64,000 bases of DNA from Snodgrassella alvi (GCF_040741455.2 NZ_CP160328.2:434001-498000), one strand, 5' to 3'. Counted from the first letter of the stretch, positions 10,205 through 21,213 are shown. Notes: generated by a model not told the origin, from the sequence alone. Program-made: numbers and translations.

Positions 10205-10537
10205 ATGAATCAATGGATTTTCCTATCCATCGCCATACTAGCAGAAATTTTTGCAACCAGTATGCTCAAAGTAAGTAATGGATTTACCAGACTCATACCT
10301 AGCTTCTGCTCCATTATGGGCTATATCATTTCCTTTTATTGTCTGGCGCAGACACTGAAAACCATGCCAGTAGGCATCGCTTATGCTGTGTGGTCTGGAG
10401 TTGGCATTGTTTGCGTATCACTAATTGCATGGATAAAATTTGGTCAGAAGCTGGATATGCCGGCAATTATCGGTATAGGTCTGATACTGGTAGGAGTTGT
10501 AGTCATTAATCTTTTTTCCAAGTCAATGACTCACTAA
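10205..10537 (+). CDS. SMR-family multidrug efflux transporter
   Basis: Small four-helix membrane protein of the EmrE/QacE type, a proton-coupled exporter of cationic compounds. The essential membrane Glu is E14 (ILAEIFATS) and Trp63 lies in AYAVWSGVG, at the same numbers as in EmrE. The 110-residue length is standard. It appears to act as a homodimer, since no second SMR gene is adjacent. Guanidinium exporters of the same family look similar, so the substrate is not settled. An AAAGGA site precedes the ATG. Confidence 0.92.
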   Translation: MNQWIFLSIAILAEIFATSMLKVSNGFTRLIPSFCSIMGYIISFYCLAQTLKTMPVGIAYAVWSGVGIVCVSLIAWIKFGQKLDMPAIIGIGLILVGVVVINLFSKSMTH

Positions 10538-10540
10538 CAA

Positions 10541-10567
10541 AAAAACCGTGGCTAACCCACGGTTTTT
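10541..10567. terminator. bidirectional terminator between the SMR gene and hfq
   Basis: Perfect 11-bp stem (10541-10551 with 10557-10567) with a 5-nt loop, A-run on one side and T-run on the other, between two convergent genes. It should work in both directions. Confidence 0.92.
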
Positions 10568-10585
10568 ATCAAACAGAATAAATGA

Positions 10586-10834
10586 TTATTCTGGAGATGA
10601 TGATTTTGGTTCATGCTGCAGGCTTACAGCCCGTGCAGGAACAATGGTAGAAATCGCATGCTTATATACCATTTGTGTTACAGAGGTATTACGCAATAAC
10701 ACAACATACTGGTCAAATGACTCTACCTGACCTTGCAGTTTAATACCGTTGACCAAATAAATGGAAACCGGTACATACTCTTTTCGCAGTGCATTCAAGA
10801 AAGGATCTTGTAACATTTGTCCTTTGGCGCTCAT
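10586..10834 (-). CDS. hfq: RNA chaperone Hfq
   Basis: Hexameric Sm-like protein that pairs small RNAs with mRNAs. The Sm1 region [24 protein letters not shown] (long proximal-face motif) and Sm2 motif YKHAIST are clear. 82 residues with a short Ser/Pro-rich tail, close to other Neisseriaceae. It sits 84 bp downstream of der on the same strand and ends at a shared terminator, so it may be cotranscribed with der or have its own promoter in the gap. Confidence 0.97.
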   Translation of the reverse strand: MSAKGQMLQDPFLNALRKEYVPVSIYLVNGIKLQGQVESFDQYVVLLRNTSVTQMVYKHAISTIVPARAVSLQHEPKSSSPE

Positions 10835-10918
10835 TTGGATACTCCGTTTTTTTGATTATGTTGTCGCTAAGCTGCACCCGCGTACAGCGATTAGAAAAGC
10901 GTAGTCAATGCTACCACA

Positions 10919-12370
10919 TTAATGGGCATTTGTTTTCTTTGTACTGACTTTATTTTTACGTTTTACCTGCTTTTTCGATTGTTTAATCTGCTCACGTTTG
11001 GCAATCCGGTTACTCATTTTAACTCGACGCAATGGCTGCGCCGGCTTGCTGTCTTTTTCTTCATATGGATTGTGGTTAACATTATATTGAATACGTAAAG
11101 GTGTACCCTGTAAATGAAAGGCTTTGCGAAACGTTTGTGTCAGATATCTGGTATAAGCATCACTAATATGTTGCAAAGCATTCCCATGAATCACTATGAC
11201 TGGCGGATTCATGCCCCCCTGATGGGCATAGCGCAATTTAGGACGAATTAGTCCGGCACGTGGTGGCTGCTGTCGCTCAAGCGCACTTTGTAGTACGCGA
11301 GTAATTTTTGGTGTGGGCAACTTAATCATTGCTGCATCATATGCTTCTTGAATTGAGCTAAACAGCCCGTCTATGCCCTTTTCTTTTAATGCAGAAATAA
11401 AATGAAATTTTGCAAAATCCAGAAAATATAGTTTACGGGCAATATCACGTTTTACTTGCTGTTTGCGTTCTTCGCTCAGTCCGTCCCATTTATTGACAGC
11501 CACCACCAGAGCGCGTCCGGCTTCAAGAGCAAAGCCTGCAATAGTAGCATCCTGATCAGCTATATCCTGCTGTGCATCCAATACCAACACAGCTACATTT
11601 GCTTCATCAATAGCTTGCATCGCCTTGATTACAGAAAATTTTTCAATTGCATCATCTACTTTTCCACGCCGGCGCACCCCTGCTGTATCAATAATCGTAA
11701 ACGGCTTATCACCCCGTTCAAAATCAATATGTATCGAATCACGCGTTGTTCCGGCCATATCAAAAGCGATGACTCGTTCTTCGCCGAGAATGGCATTTAC
11801 TAGCGTTGATTTGCCTACATTAGGACGACCGATGACTGCAAAAACCGGATGCTTGCTTTCAGTTTCTTCTTGCTCTTCAGGAAACGATTCCAGCACAGTT
11901 TCAATCAGCTCATAAACACCATCACCATGTGCACCAGAAATGACTACAGGTTCACCAAGACTGAGCTCATAAAATTCAGCCGCTAAAACCGGCCGATTAC
12001 CACCCTCACCTTTATTCACTGCCAGATACACCGGACGGGTACTTTGACGTAGGCGATTGGCGATAATTTGATCTTGCGGCGTTAAACCCGTCCGCCCGTC
12101 CACCAAAAAGATAACTGCATCTGCTTCATCAATAGCCTGTAAAGTATGCCGTGCCATTTCATAGAGAATGCCACTATCTACAACTGGCTCAAAACCGCCA
12201 GTATCTACCACCAGATAAGGTTTGCTTCCCACCCGTCCATGGCCATAGTGACGATCTCGTGTCAGACCCGGTAAATCAGCAACCAGCGCATCTTTGGTTC
12301 GGGTCAGGCGATTAAACAGAGTTGATTTGCCTACATTCGGTCGACCAACCAAAACGATTGTTGGTTTCAT
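10919..12370 (-). CDS. der: ribosome biogenesis GTPase Der (EngA)
   Basis: Essential tandem GTPase for maturation of the 50S subunit. Two G domains each have a P-loop GRPNVGKST (near the N terminus and around residue 185), with DTGG and DTAG G3 motifs and NKWD as G4 of the second domain. The first G4 reads NKGE. A KH-like domain and a basic C-terminal tail follow. The frame opens at 12412, but the protein family starts at M-K-P-T-I-V-L-V-G, so ATG 12370 is used (483 residues). The yfgM gene precedes it without an intervening bamB. Confidence 0.96.
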   Translation of the reverse strand: MKPTIVLVGRPNVGKSTLFNRLTRTKDALVADLPGLTRDRHYGHGRVGSKPYLVVDTGGFEPVVDSGILYEMARHTLQAIDEADAVIFLVDGRTGLTPQDQIIANRLRQSTRPVYLAVNKGEGGNRPVLAAEFYELSLGEPVVISGAHGDGVYELIETVLESFPEEQEETESKHPVFAVIGRPNVGKSTLVNAILGEERVIAFDMAGTTRDSIHIDFERGDKPFTIIDTAGVRRRGKVDDAIEKFSVIKAMQAIDEANVAVLVLDAQQDIADQDATIAGFALEAGRALVVAVNKWDGLSEERKQQVKRDIARKLYFLDFAKFHFISALKEKGIDGLFSSIQEAYDAAMIKLPTPKITRVLQSALERQQPPRAGLIRPKLRYAHQGGMNPPVIVIHGNALQHISDAYTRYLTQTFRKAFHLQGTPLRIQYNVNHNPYEEKDSKPAQPLRRVKMSNRIAKREQIKQSKKQVKRKNKVSTKKTNAH

Positions 12371-12449
12371 ATAAATTCTTTCTAATAATTTTACTTCGCT
12401 GTAAAACAGCAACAGCCTGCCATAGGCAAGCTTTTTAAAAAACTACAAT

Positions 12450-12488
12450 CCTGAGATTAAGGCATGATTACTTGCTCGTAATCTCAGG
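12450..12488 (-). terminator. hairpin after yfgM
   Basis: A 10-bp perfect stem (12450-12459 with 12479-12488) followed on the minus strand by a T-rich stretch. It lies 15 bp downstream of the yfgM stop and probably separates the yfgM and der transcripts. Confidence 0.6.
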
Positions 12489-12502
12489 TTGAAATATATC
12501 AA

Positions 12503-13129
12503 TTAGCTCAGACTGCTGATTTTCATTTGAAGCACGTCACGCTGTACTGAATCCTTGTCCAGAAGATTCAATGCCTGCTGATAAGCTGCCATAGCTTCGG
12601 TATTTTTCTTTTGTGCCTGCAGAACATCGCCCTTAGTTTCCAAAAGAATAGGCTTAAACTGAGCCACTACTTTTACATCCAGAGCCTGTAATGCTTCGTT
12701 ATATTTACCCTGCTGCAAATAAACGGTAGCCAGCCTCTGAGCAACGATTGTCTGCAATAAGTCATCTTTCTGTCTGTCCTTCACCCATTGCAAATGACGG
12801 ATTGCTTCATCATATTTATGTTCATCAAAAGCAGATCCGGCCATCATCAGTGTGGCCTGAGTGGCATTCATGGTATCCGGATATTTTTCCTGTAGCTGCA
12901 TCAGAGCTTTTTTACTTTCAGCCATATTATTTGCATTGGCCTGAGTCACAAAAGTTTCAAATACAGCAGCTGCTTTTTCATTATTATTGCGAATATGCCC
13001 CTGATAAAGCACATAACCCAGATAGGCCAGTGCAAGCAAAATCAAAACTGCAAAAATCCATCGACCCCAACGCTGCCAAAAGTACTTAAAATTCGCAACT
13101 TCCTGTTCATCCTGAATATGTACAACCAT
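12503..13129 (-). CDS. yfgM: YfgM-like ancillary SecYEG translocon subunit (TPR membrane protein)
   Basis: A single N-terminal transmembrane helix (about residues 22-42, rich in Leu/Ile/Ala) is followed by a periplasmic TPR domain, the layout of YfgM, which associates with SecYEG and periplasmic chaperones. 208 residues. The start at 13129 overlaps the hisS stop (TAATG), a stronger argument than the in-frame ATG at 13144. Gene order hisS-yfgM-der matches the family context, although the usual bamB between yfgM and der is absent. Confidence 0.85.
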   Translation of the reverse strand: MVVHIQDEQEVANFKYFWQRWGRWIFAVLILLALAYLGYVLYQGHIRNNNEKAAAVFETFVTQANANNMAESKKALMQLQEKYPDTMNATQATLMMAGSAFDEHKYDEAIRHLQWVKDRQKDDLLQTIVAQRLATVYLQQGKYNEALQALDVKVVAQFKPILLETKGDVLQAQKKNTEAMAAYQQALNLLDKDSVQRDVLQMKISSLS

Positions 13130-14421
13130 TATGCATTCTTCCATTGTTGGATTAACTGTAAAACTGCATTTGCAGCAACAGTCTGTTGTTCATGAGTACG
13201 CAGATTTTTTACTGTCAGCGTATTGTTTACCATTTCTTCCTGCGCCACAATTACAGCAAAAGCTGCACCACTGGCATCGGCTTTTTTCAGCTGCGCTTTT
13301 AAACTTTGATCACCACAATGCAGGTAAACACTCAATCCAGCCGCGCGTAATATTGTTGCATTCTGCATTGCTGTCAAACTACTGCCTTCACCCTGATGCA
13401 GAACATATATATCAGGAGCAGCATTAACCTTCAATTTTCCGAATTCCTGCACAATTAATAATAAACGCTCAATTCCCAGCGCAAAACCAATTGCCGGTGC
13501 CGGTTTACCTCCTAGCTCTTCTATAAGACCATTATATCGGCCACCACCGCACACCGTAGCCTGTGATCCGAGCTTATCCGTAGTCCATTCAAACACTGTC
13601 AGATTATAGTAATCCAACCCCCTCACCAGACGTGGGTTTTCAACATAATGGATACCCAGACCATCTAACATACTTTTCAGAGTATTATAATGTGCCAATG
13701 ACTCATCGCCCAAGTAATCAGTCAAGCGTGGGGCTGCATTGGCCATTGCCTGTAAGTCAGGATTTTTAGTATCCAGTACCCGTAAAGGATTAGTATGCAT
13801 TCGCCGCCGGCTATCTTCATCTAAAATAGCTACATGCTGTTGCAGATATGCAATTAAAGCTGTGCGATGCGCCGCCCGCTCCTGCTGATTACCCAAAGTA
13901 TTGAGTTCTAAAGTCAGATGTTCTCGAATGCCCAGATGTTCCCACAAATTGGCACTCATAGCGATTAGCTCAGCATCCACATCAGGTCCGTCAAATCCAA
14001 GTGCCTCAACTCCAACCTGATGAAACTGACGATAACGCCCTTTCTGCGGCCGTTCACGCCTAAACATCGGCCCCATATACCATAACTTTTGCGGGTTATT
14101 ATAAAGTAAATTGTGCTCTACTACGGCGCGTAAACAGGAGGCTGTACCTTCAGGCCTCAGGCTCAAACTTAATTTATCGTTTGAATCGGCAAAAGTGTAC
14201 ATTTCCTTGCCAACCACATCAGTCTCTTCACCGATAGAACGCACAAATAAACCGGTTTGTTCCACCATCGGCGTCCGAATCTGGCTATAGCCAAAACTGC
14301 GTGTCCATAATGCCACTACATCTTCAAATGCCTGCCAGAGTGCTGCTGTTAGCTTGAAATCTTTTTGCACTACTGGTAACAAATCATTCATGCCTTTAAC
14401 GGCCTGGATTTTCTTACCCAT
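13129..14421 (-). CDS. hisS: histidine--tRNA ligase
   Basis: Class II aminoacyl-tRNA synthetase that charges tRNA-His. Visible family landmarks are KGMNDLLP near the start, [26 protein letters not shown] (motif 2 region), [16 protein letters not shown], the histidine-specific [15 protein letters not shown], and GGGRYNGL then [10 protein letters not shown] (motif 3). The C-terminal anticodon-binding domain follows. 430 residues, normal. Its stop overlaps the start of yfgM, and ispG lies 57 bp upstream, so these genes appear to form one operon. Confidence 0.97.
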   Translation of the reverse strand: MGKKIQAVKGMNDLLPVVQKDFKLTAALWQAFEDVVALWTRSFGYSQIRTPMVEQTGLFVRSIGEETDVVGKEMYTFADSNDKLSLSLRPEGTASCLRAVVEHNLLYNNPQKLWYMGPMFRRERPQKGRYRQFHQVGVEALGFDGPDVDAELIAMSANLWEHLGIREHLTLELNTLGNQQERAAHRTALIAYLQQHVAILDEDSRRRMHTNPLRVLDTKNPDLQAMANAAPRLTDYLGDESLAHYNTLKSMLDGLGIHYVENPRLVRGLDYYNLTVFEWTTDKLGSQATVCGGGRYNGLIEELGGKPAPAIGFALGIERLLLIVQEFGKLKVNAAPDIYVLHQGEGSSLTAMQNATILRAAGLSVYLHCGDQSLKAQLKKADASGAAFAVIVAQEEMVNNTLTVKNLRTHEQQTVAANAVLQLIQQWKNA

Positions 14422-14478
14422 AATATTTTATTTTTATCCCTATGAAACAATACAGCCTGTCACAGCTTGAAGATCTGT

Positions 14479-15750
14479 TCATTGTAAAGCGGCAATCGGA
14501 ATAACTTTAGCTGGCTCCCTTTTTTTACCCTGACTGCCATAATTAGTATGGATATATTCTTCAACTAATGCCAGAAACTCTTCAGCCATATGCTCACCTT
14601 TTAGAGTGGTTTTCCGTTCACCGTCTATGTATACAGGAGCCACAGGCGTTTCACCAGTACCGGGTAACGAAATACCAATATCAGCCAGCTTACTTTCACC
14701 TGGTCCATTCACAACACATCCCATTACTGCTACATTTAAGTTTTCTACACCAGGATATTGCAAACGCCACACCGGCATTTTTTCACGCAAATATCGCTGA
14801 ATATCACGAGCCAGCTCCTGAAAAACAGTACTAGTGGTTCTTCCACAACCTGGGCAAGCTGTTACCAATGGTGTAAACGAACGGATACCCATAGTCTGCA
14901 AAATTTCCTGAGCCACAACGACTTCCTGCGTCCTAGCACTTCCAGGTTCGGGCGTTAATGAAACTCGAATCGTATCACCAATGCCCTGTTGCAAAAGAAT
15001 AGACAATGCAGCAGTGGAAGCAACGATACCTTTACTGCCCATTCCCGCTTCAGTAAGACCCAAATGTAATGGATATAGACAGCGGGCAGCTAGATTATGA
15101 TAAACCTCAATCAAATCCTGCACATTTGATACTTTACAAGATAAAATAATTCGGTCTGAAGGCAATCCCAGACTTTCAGCCTTTTGTGCTGAATCAAGAG
15201 CTGAAACAATTAAAGCTTCTTTCATTACAGCTTCAGCAGGCTGAGGAGCAGGTAAAGCCAAATTGGCATCCATCATTCGTTTGGCCAAAGCCTGATCTAA
15301 CGACCCCCAGTTCACTCCGATACGAACCGCCTTATCATTTTCAGCTGCAGTGTGAATCATAAAGGCAAATTTTTCATCGCCTTTAACCCCTTTGCCTACA
15401 TTTCCCGGGTTAATGCGGTATTTTGCTAGTGCCCGAGCACAATCTGGATAATCTTTGAGTAAGCGATCACCATTAAAATGAAAATCCCCTACTAACGGTA
15501 CATTACAGCCCATATCATTCAGCCGCTGACGAATTTCAGCCACTTTAGCAGCAGCTTGGGGGGTATTTACCGTAATTCTAACCAGCTCAGAACCAGCATC
15601 AGCCAGCGCTTTCACCTGATTAGCCGTCAGTTCAGCATCAGCCGTATCAGTATTGGTCATAGACTGCACTCTCACCGGTGCGTCAGAACCAATTACAACT
15701 TGTTCAATTTTTACCTGATAAGTTTTCCTGCGTACTCCGGACAACGTCAT
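14479..15750 (-). CDS. ispG: 4-hydroxy-3-methylbut-2-en-1-yl diphosphate synthase IspG
   Basis: Fe-S enzyme of the MEP isoprenoid pathway, converting methylerythritol cyclodiphosphate to HMBPP with flavodoxin or ferredoxin. The TIM-barrel begins [11 protein letters not shown]. The 4Fe-4S ligands are in [10 protein letters not shown] and the later CVVNGPGE. From ATG 15750 it is 423 residues; the GTG at 15762 is less likely because TGA-A-ATG spacing after rodZ and a GGTGG site favour 15750. Part of the rlmN-pilW-rodZ-ispG-hisS string. Confidence 0.96.
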   Translation of the reverse strand: MTLSGVRRKTYQVKIEQVVIGSDAPVRVQSMTNTDTADAELTANQVKALADAGSELVRITVNTPQAAAKVAEIRQRLNDMGCNVPLVGDFHFNGDRLLKDYPDCARALAKYRINPGNVGKGVKGDEKFAFMIHTAAENDKAVRIGVNWGSLDQALAKRMMDANLALPAPQPAEAVMKEALIVSALDSAQKAESLGLPSDRIILSCKVSNVQDLIEVYHNLAARCLYPLHLGLTEAGMGSKGIVASTAALSILLQQGIGDTIRVSLTPEPGSARTQEVVVAQEILQTMGIRSFTPLVTACPGCGRTTSTVFQELARDIQRYLREKMPVWRLQYPGVENLNVAVMGCVVNGPGESKLADIGISLPGTGETPVAPVYIDGERKTTLKGEHMAEEFLALVEEYIHTNYGSQGKKREPAKVIPIAALQ

Positions 15751-15751
15751 T

Positions 15752-16636
15752 TCAATTACCACCTACCATAACTACAGCAGTTCTTTTTTTATTTTGAGGA
15801 ATAATAACATCTTTGCCAGCAAACTTGATGCTGGCCCCGGGTGTATAACCAATAATAACTTTATAAGGAGCACTGCCGCTAAATTGTTGAGTGCTTCCTG
15901 CATCGACAACCTGGCTGATTAATACTTTGCCATTTTTGTCACTCACTTGTAACCATGATTTATTTTCAAGCTTGATCAGCAACGCCTCTGAATCAGCAGC
16001 AACAGGCTGTGATGCATTAGTATTGGTATTAGCTTCCTGGGGCTGACTGGCGCTGATCACTGTAGTCGATGCAGTACTGCTGACTTGTTCACTTGCAGGC
16101 ATCGGTACCACACGAATATTACTAGCTGCAATATCACTAATGGACGCAGTTTGCGCAGAAACTTCCTGACTGGCTGTAGCAGCCTGTTTGGCATTTTCAG
16201 ATGTTGATTTACTTTGCCAAGCATATACCACCGCACCAATGATAATCAGCACCAGCAATGCAATAAGCCAACGTGGAAAATGGCGACGTTGAGGTTTATC
16301 CTGAAAATCTAATTCTGAAGATAACACTTTGCTACTGTCTGATGTGGAATAGCGTTGTCCGGATGGAAAAATCTGCTGCAGATATTGCTTAAATTCTGAC
16401 TCATCCAGCTCCAGCAAGCGTGCATAGGAACTCAAAAAACCTTTAATGAATACCGCTTCCGGCAAACCTTTATAACTGCCACTTTCCATTGCCTCAATCT
16501 GTCTGGCTGGTAATTTTAAACGCTCTGCAACCTCACCGACAGATAAGCCTTTTTGCTTTCTTGCCTGAGATAATAATGCTCCCAAAGTGACAGCGGCATT
16601 CGGGCTGGAATCGAGATTTTTGGTTTGCTCATTCAT
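15752..16636 (-). CDS. rodZ: RodZ-like helix-turn-helix membrane protein
   Basis: The N-terminal Cro-type HTH (about residues 18-85; [23 protein letters not shown]) faces the cytosol. A basic RRHFPRW segment, one transmembrane helix (about 122-142), a Ser/Thr/Ala-rich linker and a periplasmic DUF4115-type domain (about 210-290) follow. This is the RodZ layout; RodZ links MreB to the cell wall elongation machinery. Starts on the stop of pilW (TAATG), so it is translationally coupled. 294 residues, normal. Whether the organism has mreB cannot be seen here. Confidence 0.9.
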   Translation of the reverse strand: MNEQTKNLDSSPNAAVTLGALLSQARKQKGLSVGEVAERLKLPARQIEAMESGSYKGLPEAVFIKGFLSSYARLLELDESEFKQYLQQIFPSGQRYSTSDSSKVLSSELDFQDKPQRRHFPRWLIALLVLIIIGAVVYAWQSKSTSENAKQAATASQEVSAQTASISDIAASNIRVVPMPASEQVSSTASTTVISASQPQEANTNTNASQPVAADSEALLIKLENKSWLQVSDKNGKVLISQVVDAGSTQQFSGSAPYKVIIGYTPGASIKFAGKDVIIPQNKKRTAVVMVGGN

Positions 16637-17403
16637 TAGAATTTTCCTGTAGAAACCTGCTCTAATTCAGCAGAATAAGGGAAATTATTACGCAATTGTG
16701 CTTCATATTCATAAGCCGCTTGCATATTACCAAGAGATTTTTCAATTCTCCATCCAAGTAACAAATCATCAGCAGATAAACTATTTACCTGACTTTGATA
16801 TTGTTTAAACAGATAATTGGCTTCTGAAACACTACCTGATTGCAAATCATTACGAGCCATTTCTTTCTTAGCAGCAATAAAATTAGGATTAGCTGCCAAA
16901 GCTCGCTCAAAATAACTGTTTGCCAGCTGATACTGTCCCATCCGACTACTACAGATTCCTTTATTAAACTGAGCAACTTCCGGTGTAGGATAAGTCGGAT
17001 CTGATAAAGCCTTATCAAAATATGAAATGGATGCATTTGGCTTCTTAAGAACATCACAAACAAACCAGCCGAAATTATTATTAACTTCAGCACTGTCTGG
17101 AGCCAAAGAAAGCGCTCGCTGAAAACTTTCTTCTGCCTTAGCCGGTTCTTTCAAATACTGCCAGATTTGCGCACGAATTAACCAAGCATCAAGTGAGCTA
17201 CTATTATTTTTTATAGCTTCATCAATAGATTCTACAGCCTGTCTATAATTTTTATTTCTTAGATATTCTACTGCCAGCTGGGTTTTAATTTGAGCTACCT
17301 CGCGTGCTCGCTGAGCAGCAGTTGGCTTTTTATCCAGAGTTTGAGTAGCACAAGCTGATAAAATAACAGTCATCAGTAAAATTGATCCAAGTTTTTTTTT
17401 CAT
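16636..17403 (-). CDS. pilW: type IV pilus biogenesis/stability lipoprotein PilW (PilF-like)
   Basis: Outer-membrane TPR lipoprotein needed for PilQ secretin assembly or pilus stability. The start at 17403 gives a short KKK signal peptide and lipobox LSAC at about residue 17, then several TPRs (KNYRQAVESIDEAI, PAKAEESFQRAL and others). The frame opens six codons earlier at 17421, inside the end of rlmN, without need. The rlmN-pilW-rodZ-ispG order is typical of beta- and gammaproteobacteria. 255 residues. Confidence 0.9.
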   Translation of the reverse strand: MKKKLGSILLMTVILSACATQTLDKKPTAAQRAREVAQIKTQLAVEYLRNKNYRQAVESIDEAIKNNSSSLDAWLIRAQIWQYLKEPAKAEESFQRALSLAPDSAEVNNNFGWFVCDVLKKPNASISYFDKALSDPTYPTPEVAQFNKGICSSRMGQYQLANSYFERALAANPNFIAAKKEMARNDLQSGSVSEANYLFKQYQSQVNSLSADDLLLGWRIEKSLGNMQAAYEYEAQLRNNFPYSAELEQVSTGKF

Positions 17404-17407
17404 CAAA

Positions 17408-18490
17408 TTACCCCTGTACAAGCTGCCATTTTTGTTGACGCCGAGTTTTATCTTTTACTTTGCCAGCAAGCTGACCACATGCTGCATCAATATCATCACC
17501 ACGAGTTTTTCTGACTGTAACAACAAAACCTGCTTCCAGTAATATTTCTCTAAATACACGGATGCGCTCGTTAGTGGATCGTTCAAAACCAGAATTAGTA
17601 AATGGATTAAACGGAATCAGATTGAATTTACAAGGTACATCTTTAACCAGCTCAATCAGTTCGCGTGCGTGTTGAGGTTCATCATTGACACCCTTTAACA
17701 TGATATATTCAAAAGTAATAAAATCACGTGGAGCTTTAGCCAAATAACGCTGACATGCAGCCATTAATTGGCTAAGCGGATATTTTTTATTCAATGGTAT
17801 CAAGTGATCCCGAACCTCATCATTTGAAGCATGCAATGAAATAGCAAGAGCTACAGGCATCACATCCTTCAATCGATCCATTTGTGGCACCATGCCCGAA
17901 GTAGACACTGTCACACGGCGACGGGACAAACCATACCCATGGTCATCAAGCATTATACTCAGCGCTGTAACTACATTTTCAAAGTTTGCTAAAGGTTCGC
18001 CCATCCCCATCATTACCACATTGGAAATCACTCTTTCATCCTTAGGTGTCACACCAAGCGCTTTATTTGCCCACCAAAGCTGACCGATAATTTCTGCAGT
18101 AGTGAGGTTACGATTAAAACCCTGTCGGCCTGTTGAGCAAAATAAGCATTCTAAAGCACAACCAACCTGTGAAGAAATACATAAAGTTCCCCTACTATCT
18201 TCAGGAATAAAAACTGTTTCCACACCATTGCCTGTACCTACGTCTAACAACCATTTACAAGTACCATCTGCAGATTTTTGCTCTACCAAAAGATCAGGCA
18301 CTTTAATTTCAGCCTTATCCAATAATTTATGGCGTAATGATTTGGCCAGATCAGTCATATCTGTAAAATCAGCTACACCCCCTGGGTGCATCCAGCGCAT
18401 AACCTGCTTGGCACGAAATGGCTTCTCCCCCATCTGAGCAAAGTGGGCAGTTAAGCCGGGTAAGTCAAAATTTAGCAAATTGGTTTTCAT
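17408..18490 (-). CDS. rlmN: dual-specificity 23S rRNA/tRNA adenine-C2 methyltransferase RlmN
   Basis: Radical SAM enzyme that methylates C2 of A2503 in 23S rRNA and A37 of some tRNAs. The cluster-binding motif CALECLFC (C-x3-C-x2-C) is visible in the first half. GEPLANF and VTVSTSG are SAM-binding motifs. The C-terminal [16 protein letters not shown] holds the methyl-carrying Cys. 360 residues, normal. Four bases separate it from pilW. Confidence 0.97.
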   Translation of the reverse strand: MKTNLLNFDLPGLTAHFAQMGEKPFRAKQVMRWMHPGGVADFTDMTDLAKSLRHKLLDKAEIKVPDLLVEQKSADGTCKWLLDVGTGNGVETVFIPEDSRGTLCISSQVGCALECLFCSTGRQGFNRNLTTAEIIGQLWWANKALGVTPKDERVISNVVMMGMGEPLANFENVVTALSIMLDDHGYGLSRRRVTVSTSGMVPQMDRLKDVMPVALAISLHASNDEVRDHLIPLNKKYPLSQLMAACQRYLAKAPRDFITFEYIMLKGVNDEPQHARELIELVKDVPCKFNLIPFNPFTNSGFERSTNERIRVFREILLEAGFVVTVRKTRGDDIDAACGQLAGKVKDKTRRQQKWQLVQG

Positions 18491-18590
18491 CTGGAAAATA
18501 CAAAAAAATTACGTAACAAATGCTACAAAACAAACTAATCTAAAACATTATGCTGATAATACAAATTTATTCAACAATTTATACAATTCT

Positions 18591-19352
18591 TTAATTTTTA
18601 CCAGATAAAAAATGCCATACTTTTTTTAGTGTTTTCTCAGTTTTTTTCTTTTGAACTATCACATTAAACAAACGACGATAATGATTAGGCGGACAAGTTA
18701 AGACTTCAGTAGCATGCCAACCATCAGCAGTATTTTTAAAAAGAAAACTGCTGTTATCACGTATATCAAAGCCTTCCACACTCTCAAAATCACTAATGTC
18801 TGGGTTAGTTTTGGCTGTTTTTTTACCACTGAGAGCCAATATTGAACCACCCCATTCTATTTCCCAGTCTGCCGAAGTATTAAAATAAAAAATATGTGTT
18901 CCGATTTTGTCAAAACTATCACAATGTGGTGAAACCTCAGAACCTGTTTCACCAACATGCCACGCATACCGAATCTCATATTCATCAAGATTTAAATACC
19001 GTCTTAAAAACTCCTGATATGGTTCAAAAGTTTGTACCTCCCGAACAAACTCTTGCCAAACTTCAGGTAATTGTTCTAATTTGGTAACGCCTGGTCCAGA
19101 CTGGTCATTTTTATGATATATAGATTTCTCAAAAGCCAGATAATAACGGTTATGCGGTCGCTGACCACTTTTTCCACGTGGTCTGTTAACATGTTTTTCA
19201 AACAACTCAAGACTTGGAAAATTATTATATAAATTATTAAATGCTTCTGGTAACAAAATTTCCTTAAATAGATGATTCGGAAATGGTTTTGTTTCGTTAA
19301 ATGTTTGTACAGAAAGTGATTTTAAAGCTGGTAAATTAAAAAAATCAGACAT
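18591..19352 (-). CDS. 2-oxoglutarate/Fe(II)-dependent oxygenase
   Basis: A 253-residue cytosolic protein with the 2OG-Fe(II) oxygenase signature: SPHCDSFDKIGTHIFYFN carries the H-x-D iron ligands, and GWHATEVL...RRLFNVIV carries the distal His and the Arg that binds 2-oxoglutarate. It resembles the prolyl-4-hydroxylase branch, but the substrate is unknown. It lies between rlmN and ndk on the same strand, with gaps of 80-100 bp either side, in a low-GC stretch. Not part of the usual Neisseria order as I recall it, so possibly an insertion. Confidence 0.78.
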   Translation of the reverse strand: MSDFFNLPALKSLSVQTFNETKPFPNHLFKEILLPEAFNNLYNNFPSLELFEKHVNRPRGKSGQRPHNRYYLAFEKSIYHKNDQSGPGVTKLEQLPEVWQEFVREVQTFEPYQEFLRRYLNLDEYEIRYAWHVGETGSEVSPHCDSFDKIGTHIFYFNTSADWEIEWGGSILALSGKKTAKTNPDISDFESVEGFDIRDNSSFLFKNTADGWHATEVLTCPPNHYRRLFNVIVQKKKTEKTLKKVWHFLSGKN

Positions 19353-19433
19353 CTCATTTCTCCAGTTAACATATATAGTTACAAATTAGTCCACCTCTAT
19401 AGGTGGACTAATTCAATTCATATACAAACTATT

Positions 19434-19859
19434 TTAGCGCGTGCACAATTCATCGGCAGCAAAAAAATATGCAATTTCTGTAGCTGCATTTTCAAGGCTA
19501 TCAGAGCCATGCACAGCATTAGCATCGATTGAATCAGCAAAATCAGCTCGAATAGTTCCGGCTGCTGCTTCTTTCGGATTAGTTGCACCCATGAGCTCAC
19601 GATTTTTAGCGACCGCACCTTCTCCTTCCAGTACCTGGATCATCACCGGACCACTAATCATAAAATTCACCAGTTCACCAAAAAAAGGACGTTCTTTGTG
19701 TACAGCATAAAAACCTTCTGCCTCAGCTTTAGACAAATGTTTCATTTTTGCAGCGATAATTTTCAAACCATTATTTTCGAATCGGCTGTAAATCTGTCCA
19801 ATAACGTTTTTTGCAACTGCATCAGGTTTAACAATAGATAAAGTACGTTCGATAGCCAT
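19434..19859 (-). CDS. ndk: nucleoside diphosphate kinase
   Basis: Transfers the gamma-phosphate of ATP to NDPs through a phospho-His intermediate, H117 in NAVHGSDS. The start [15 protein letters not shown] at 19859 gives 141 residues, the standard size. The frame opens earlier at 19910, but those 17 codons are AT-rich leader. Substrate-binding segments GNLxFxxxMISGPV-like and ATNPKEA are intact. Upstream of the rlmN group, as in Neisseria. Confidence 0.97.
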   Translation of the reverse strand: MAIERTLSIVKPDAVAKNVIGQIYSRFENNGLKIIAAKMKHLSKAEAEGFYAVHKERPFFGELVNFMISGPVMIQVLEGEGAVAKNRELMGATNPKEAAAGTIRADFADSIDANAVHGSDSLENAATEIAYFFAADELCTR

Positions 19860-19953
19860 GTTTGTTTCCATTATATTCAAATTAATAAAAATACATATTT
19901 TTAGGCGCAAATAATGCGTAAGACTGTTTTTGTCATTTTAACAAATTTCCGCT

Positions 19954-21114
19954 TTATTTAATATCTTTTCCTAAATGTACAGTTTCTTTATCTAAAGTAA
20001 GATGAGGCAAGTTTAAATATTCTTCAGACTGCATTTCTGTCAGACGACTGGCCGTTCGGGTAAATTCATTAGCAAAGTCACCCTCTGTATATATATTATC
20101 TATAGGCACTTCACAACTGGCACAGAGTTTGATTCGATAATCATACAATACATCAATAAGCCAAGTGAGACGACGGGCTTCTGCCATCTGAGCAGAGCCC
20201 ATCTTCGGTATAGCAGATAAAATCAGTACACGAAATTTTTGCGCCAGCTCCAGATAATCATTCTGTGAACGCGGTCCACAGCATAAAGTTTCAAAATCAA
20301 ACCAAATTGTTGAATCAGATATTGCTTTATAGGACAGTTTTCGGCCCAATATTTCAATATCTCCGCCAGTGATTGGCTGCTGACCATTTATTTTATGAAA
20401 AATATCCCCTAGTTTTTTTTCGCTAGCTGTATCTGCCGGTATGTAAAATATATCAGCAGGCTTGAGTGATCGCATGCGATAATCTTCACCACCATCAACA
20501 TTTAAAATTGTCAGTTCTTTTTCAATCAATGCAATAGTTGGTAAAAAACTGGAACGGTTTTGCCCCTGATAATAAAGATCTGCTGGAGCATAATTAGATG
20601 TAGCCACCATAACCACGCCTTGCTCAAACAGGCCTTCCAGCAAACGTCCGAGAATCATTGCATCAGCGATATCACTGACATGAAATTCATCAAAGCATAA
20701 TACCCTAACCTCACGAGCAATATCCTCTGACACAGCATGTAATGGATTGGCCTGACTATGATGCTCTTTCAGTCGTTGCTGCACTTCTGCCATAAACGCG
20801 TGAAAATGGACTCGGCGTTTGCGCCGATAAGGTAAGCAACCAAAAAACACATCCATTAAAAAGCTTTTACCACGTCCAACACCTCCATACATATATAATC
20901 CTTTGGGTGCCCGAGGTGAACGTAAGCTGCGTCCTAAAAATCGATTACGCTTGCGTTTAAACATCATTAACTCTGTCCAGAGCCTGTCAAGTTGTTTAAT
21001 AGCCCGCAACTGAGCGGCATCATGTATAAATCCAGGTTTCTGCTCTGCAGCCTGATACCAAGACAGAGGACTTTGATTATTAAATTCGGGAGCAACAAAG
21101 ACGGATGTGGTCAT
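19954..21114 (-). CDS. zapE: cell division protein ZapE (AFG1-like ATPase)
   Basis: P-loop ATPase of the AFG1/ZapE family, which in E. coli acts on the Z-ring under stress. Walker A is GGVGRGKS, Walker B LCFDEFHV, then VATSNYAP and WFDFETLCCGPRS, all family-typical. ATG 21114 is preferred to the TTG at 21153 and gives 386 residues. It reads in the same direction as ihfB but is separated from it by a terminator, and it lies 94 bp upstream of ndk. Confidence 0.9.
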   Translation of the reverse strand: MTTSVFVAPEFNNQSPLSWYQAAEQKPGFIHDAAQLRAIKQLDRLWTELMMFKRKRNRFLGRSLRSPRAPKGLYMYGGVGRGKSFLMDVFFGCLPYRRKRRVHFHAFMAEVQQRLKEHHSQANPLHAVSEDIAREVRVLCFDEFHVSDIADAMILGRLLEGLFEQGVVMVATSNYAPADLYYQGQNRSSFLPTIALIEKELTILNVDGGEDYRMRSLKPADIFYIPADTASEKKLGDIFHKINGQQPITGGDIEILGRKLSYKAISDSTIWFDFETLCCGPRSQNDYLELAQKFRVLILSAIPKMGSAQMAEARRLTWLIDVLYDYRIKLCASCEVPIDNIYTEGDFANEFTRTASRLTEMQSEEYLNLPHLTLDKETVHLGKDIK

Positions 21115-21213
21115 ATTGTTCGTTTTCTTCTGAGGAAAGAGCGTATAAGGCAAAAGTTAAAAGACGTAACCATAGCACACTCATTAAAGCTTCGACCACC
21201 CAAAAATAAAAAT

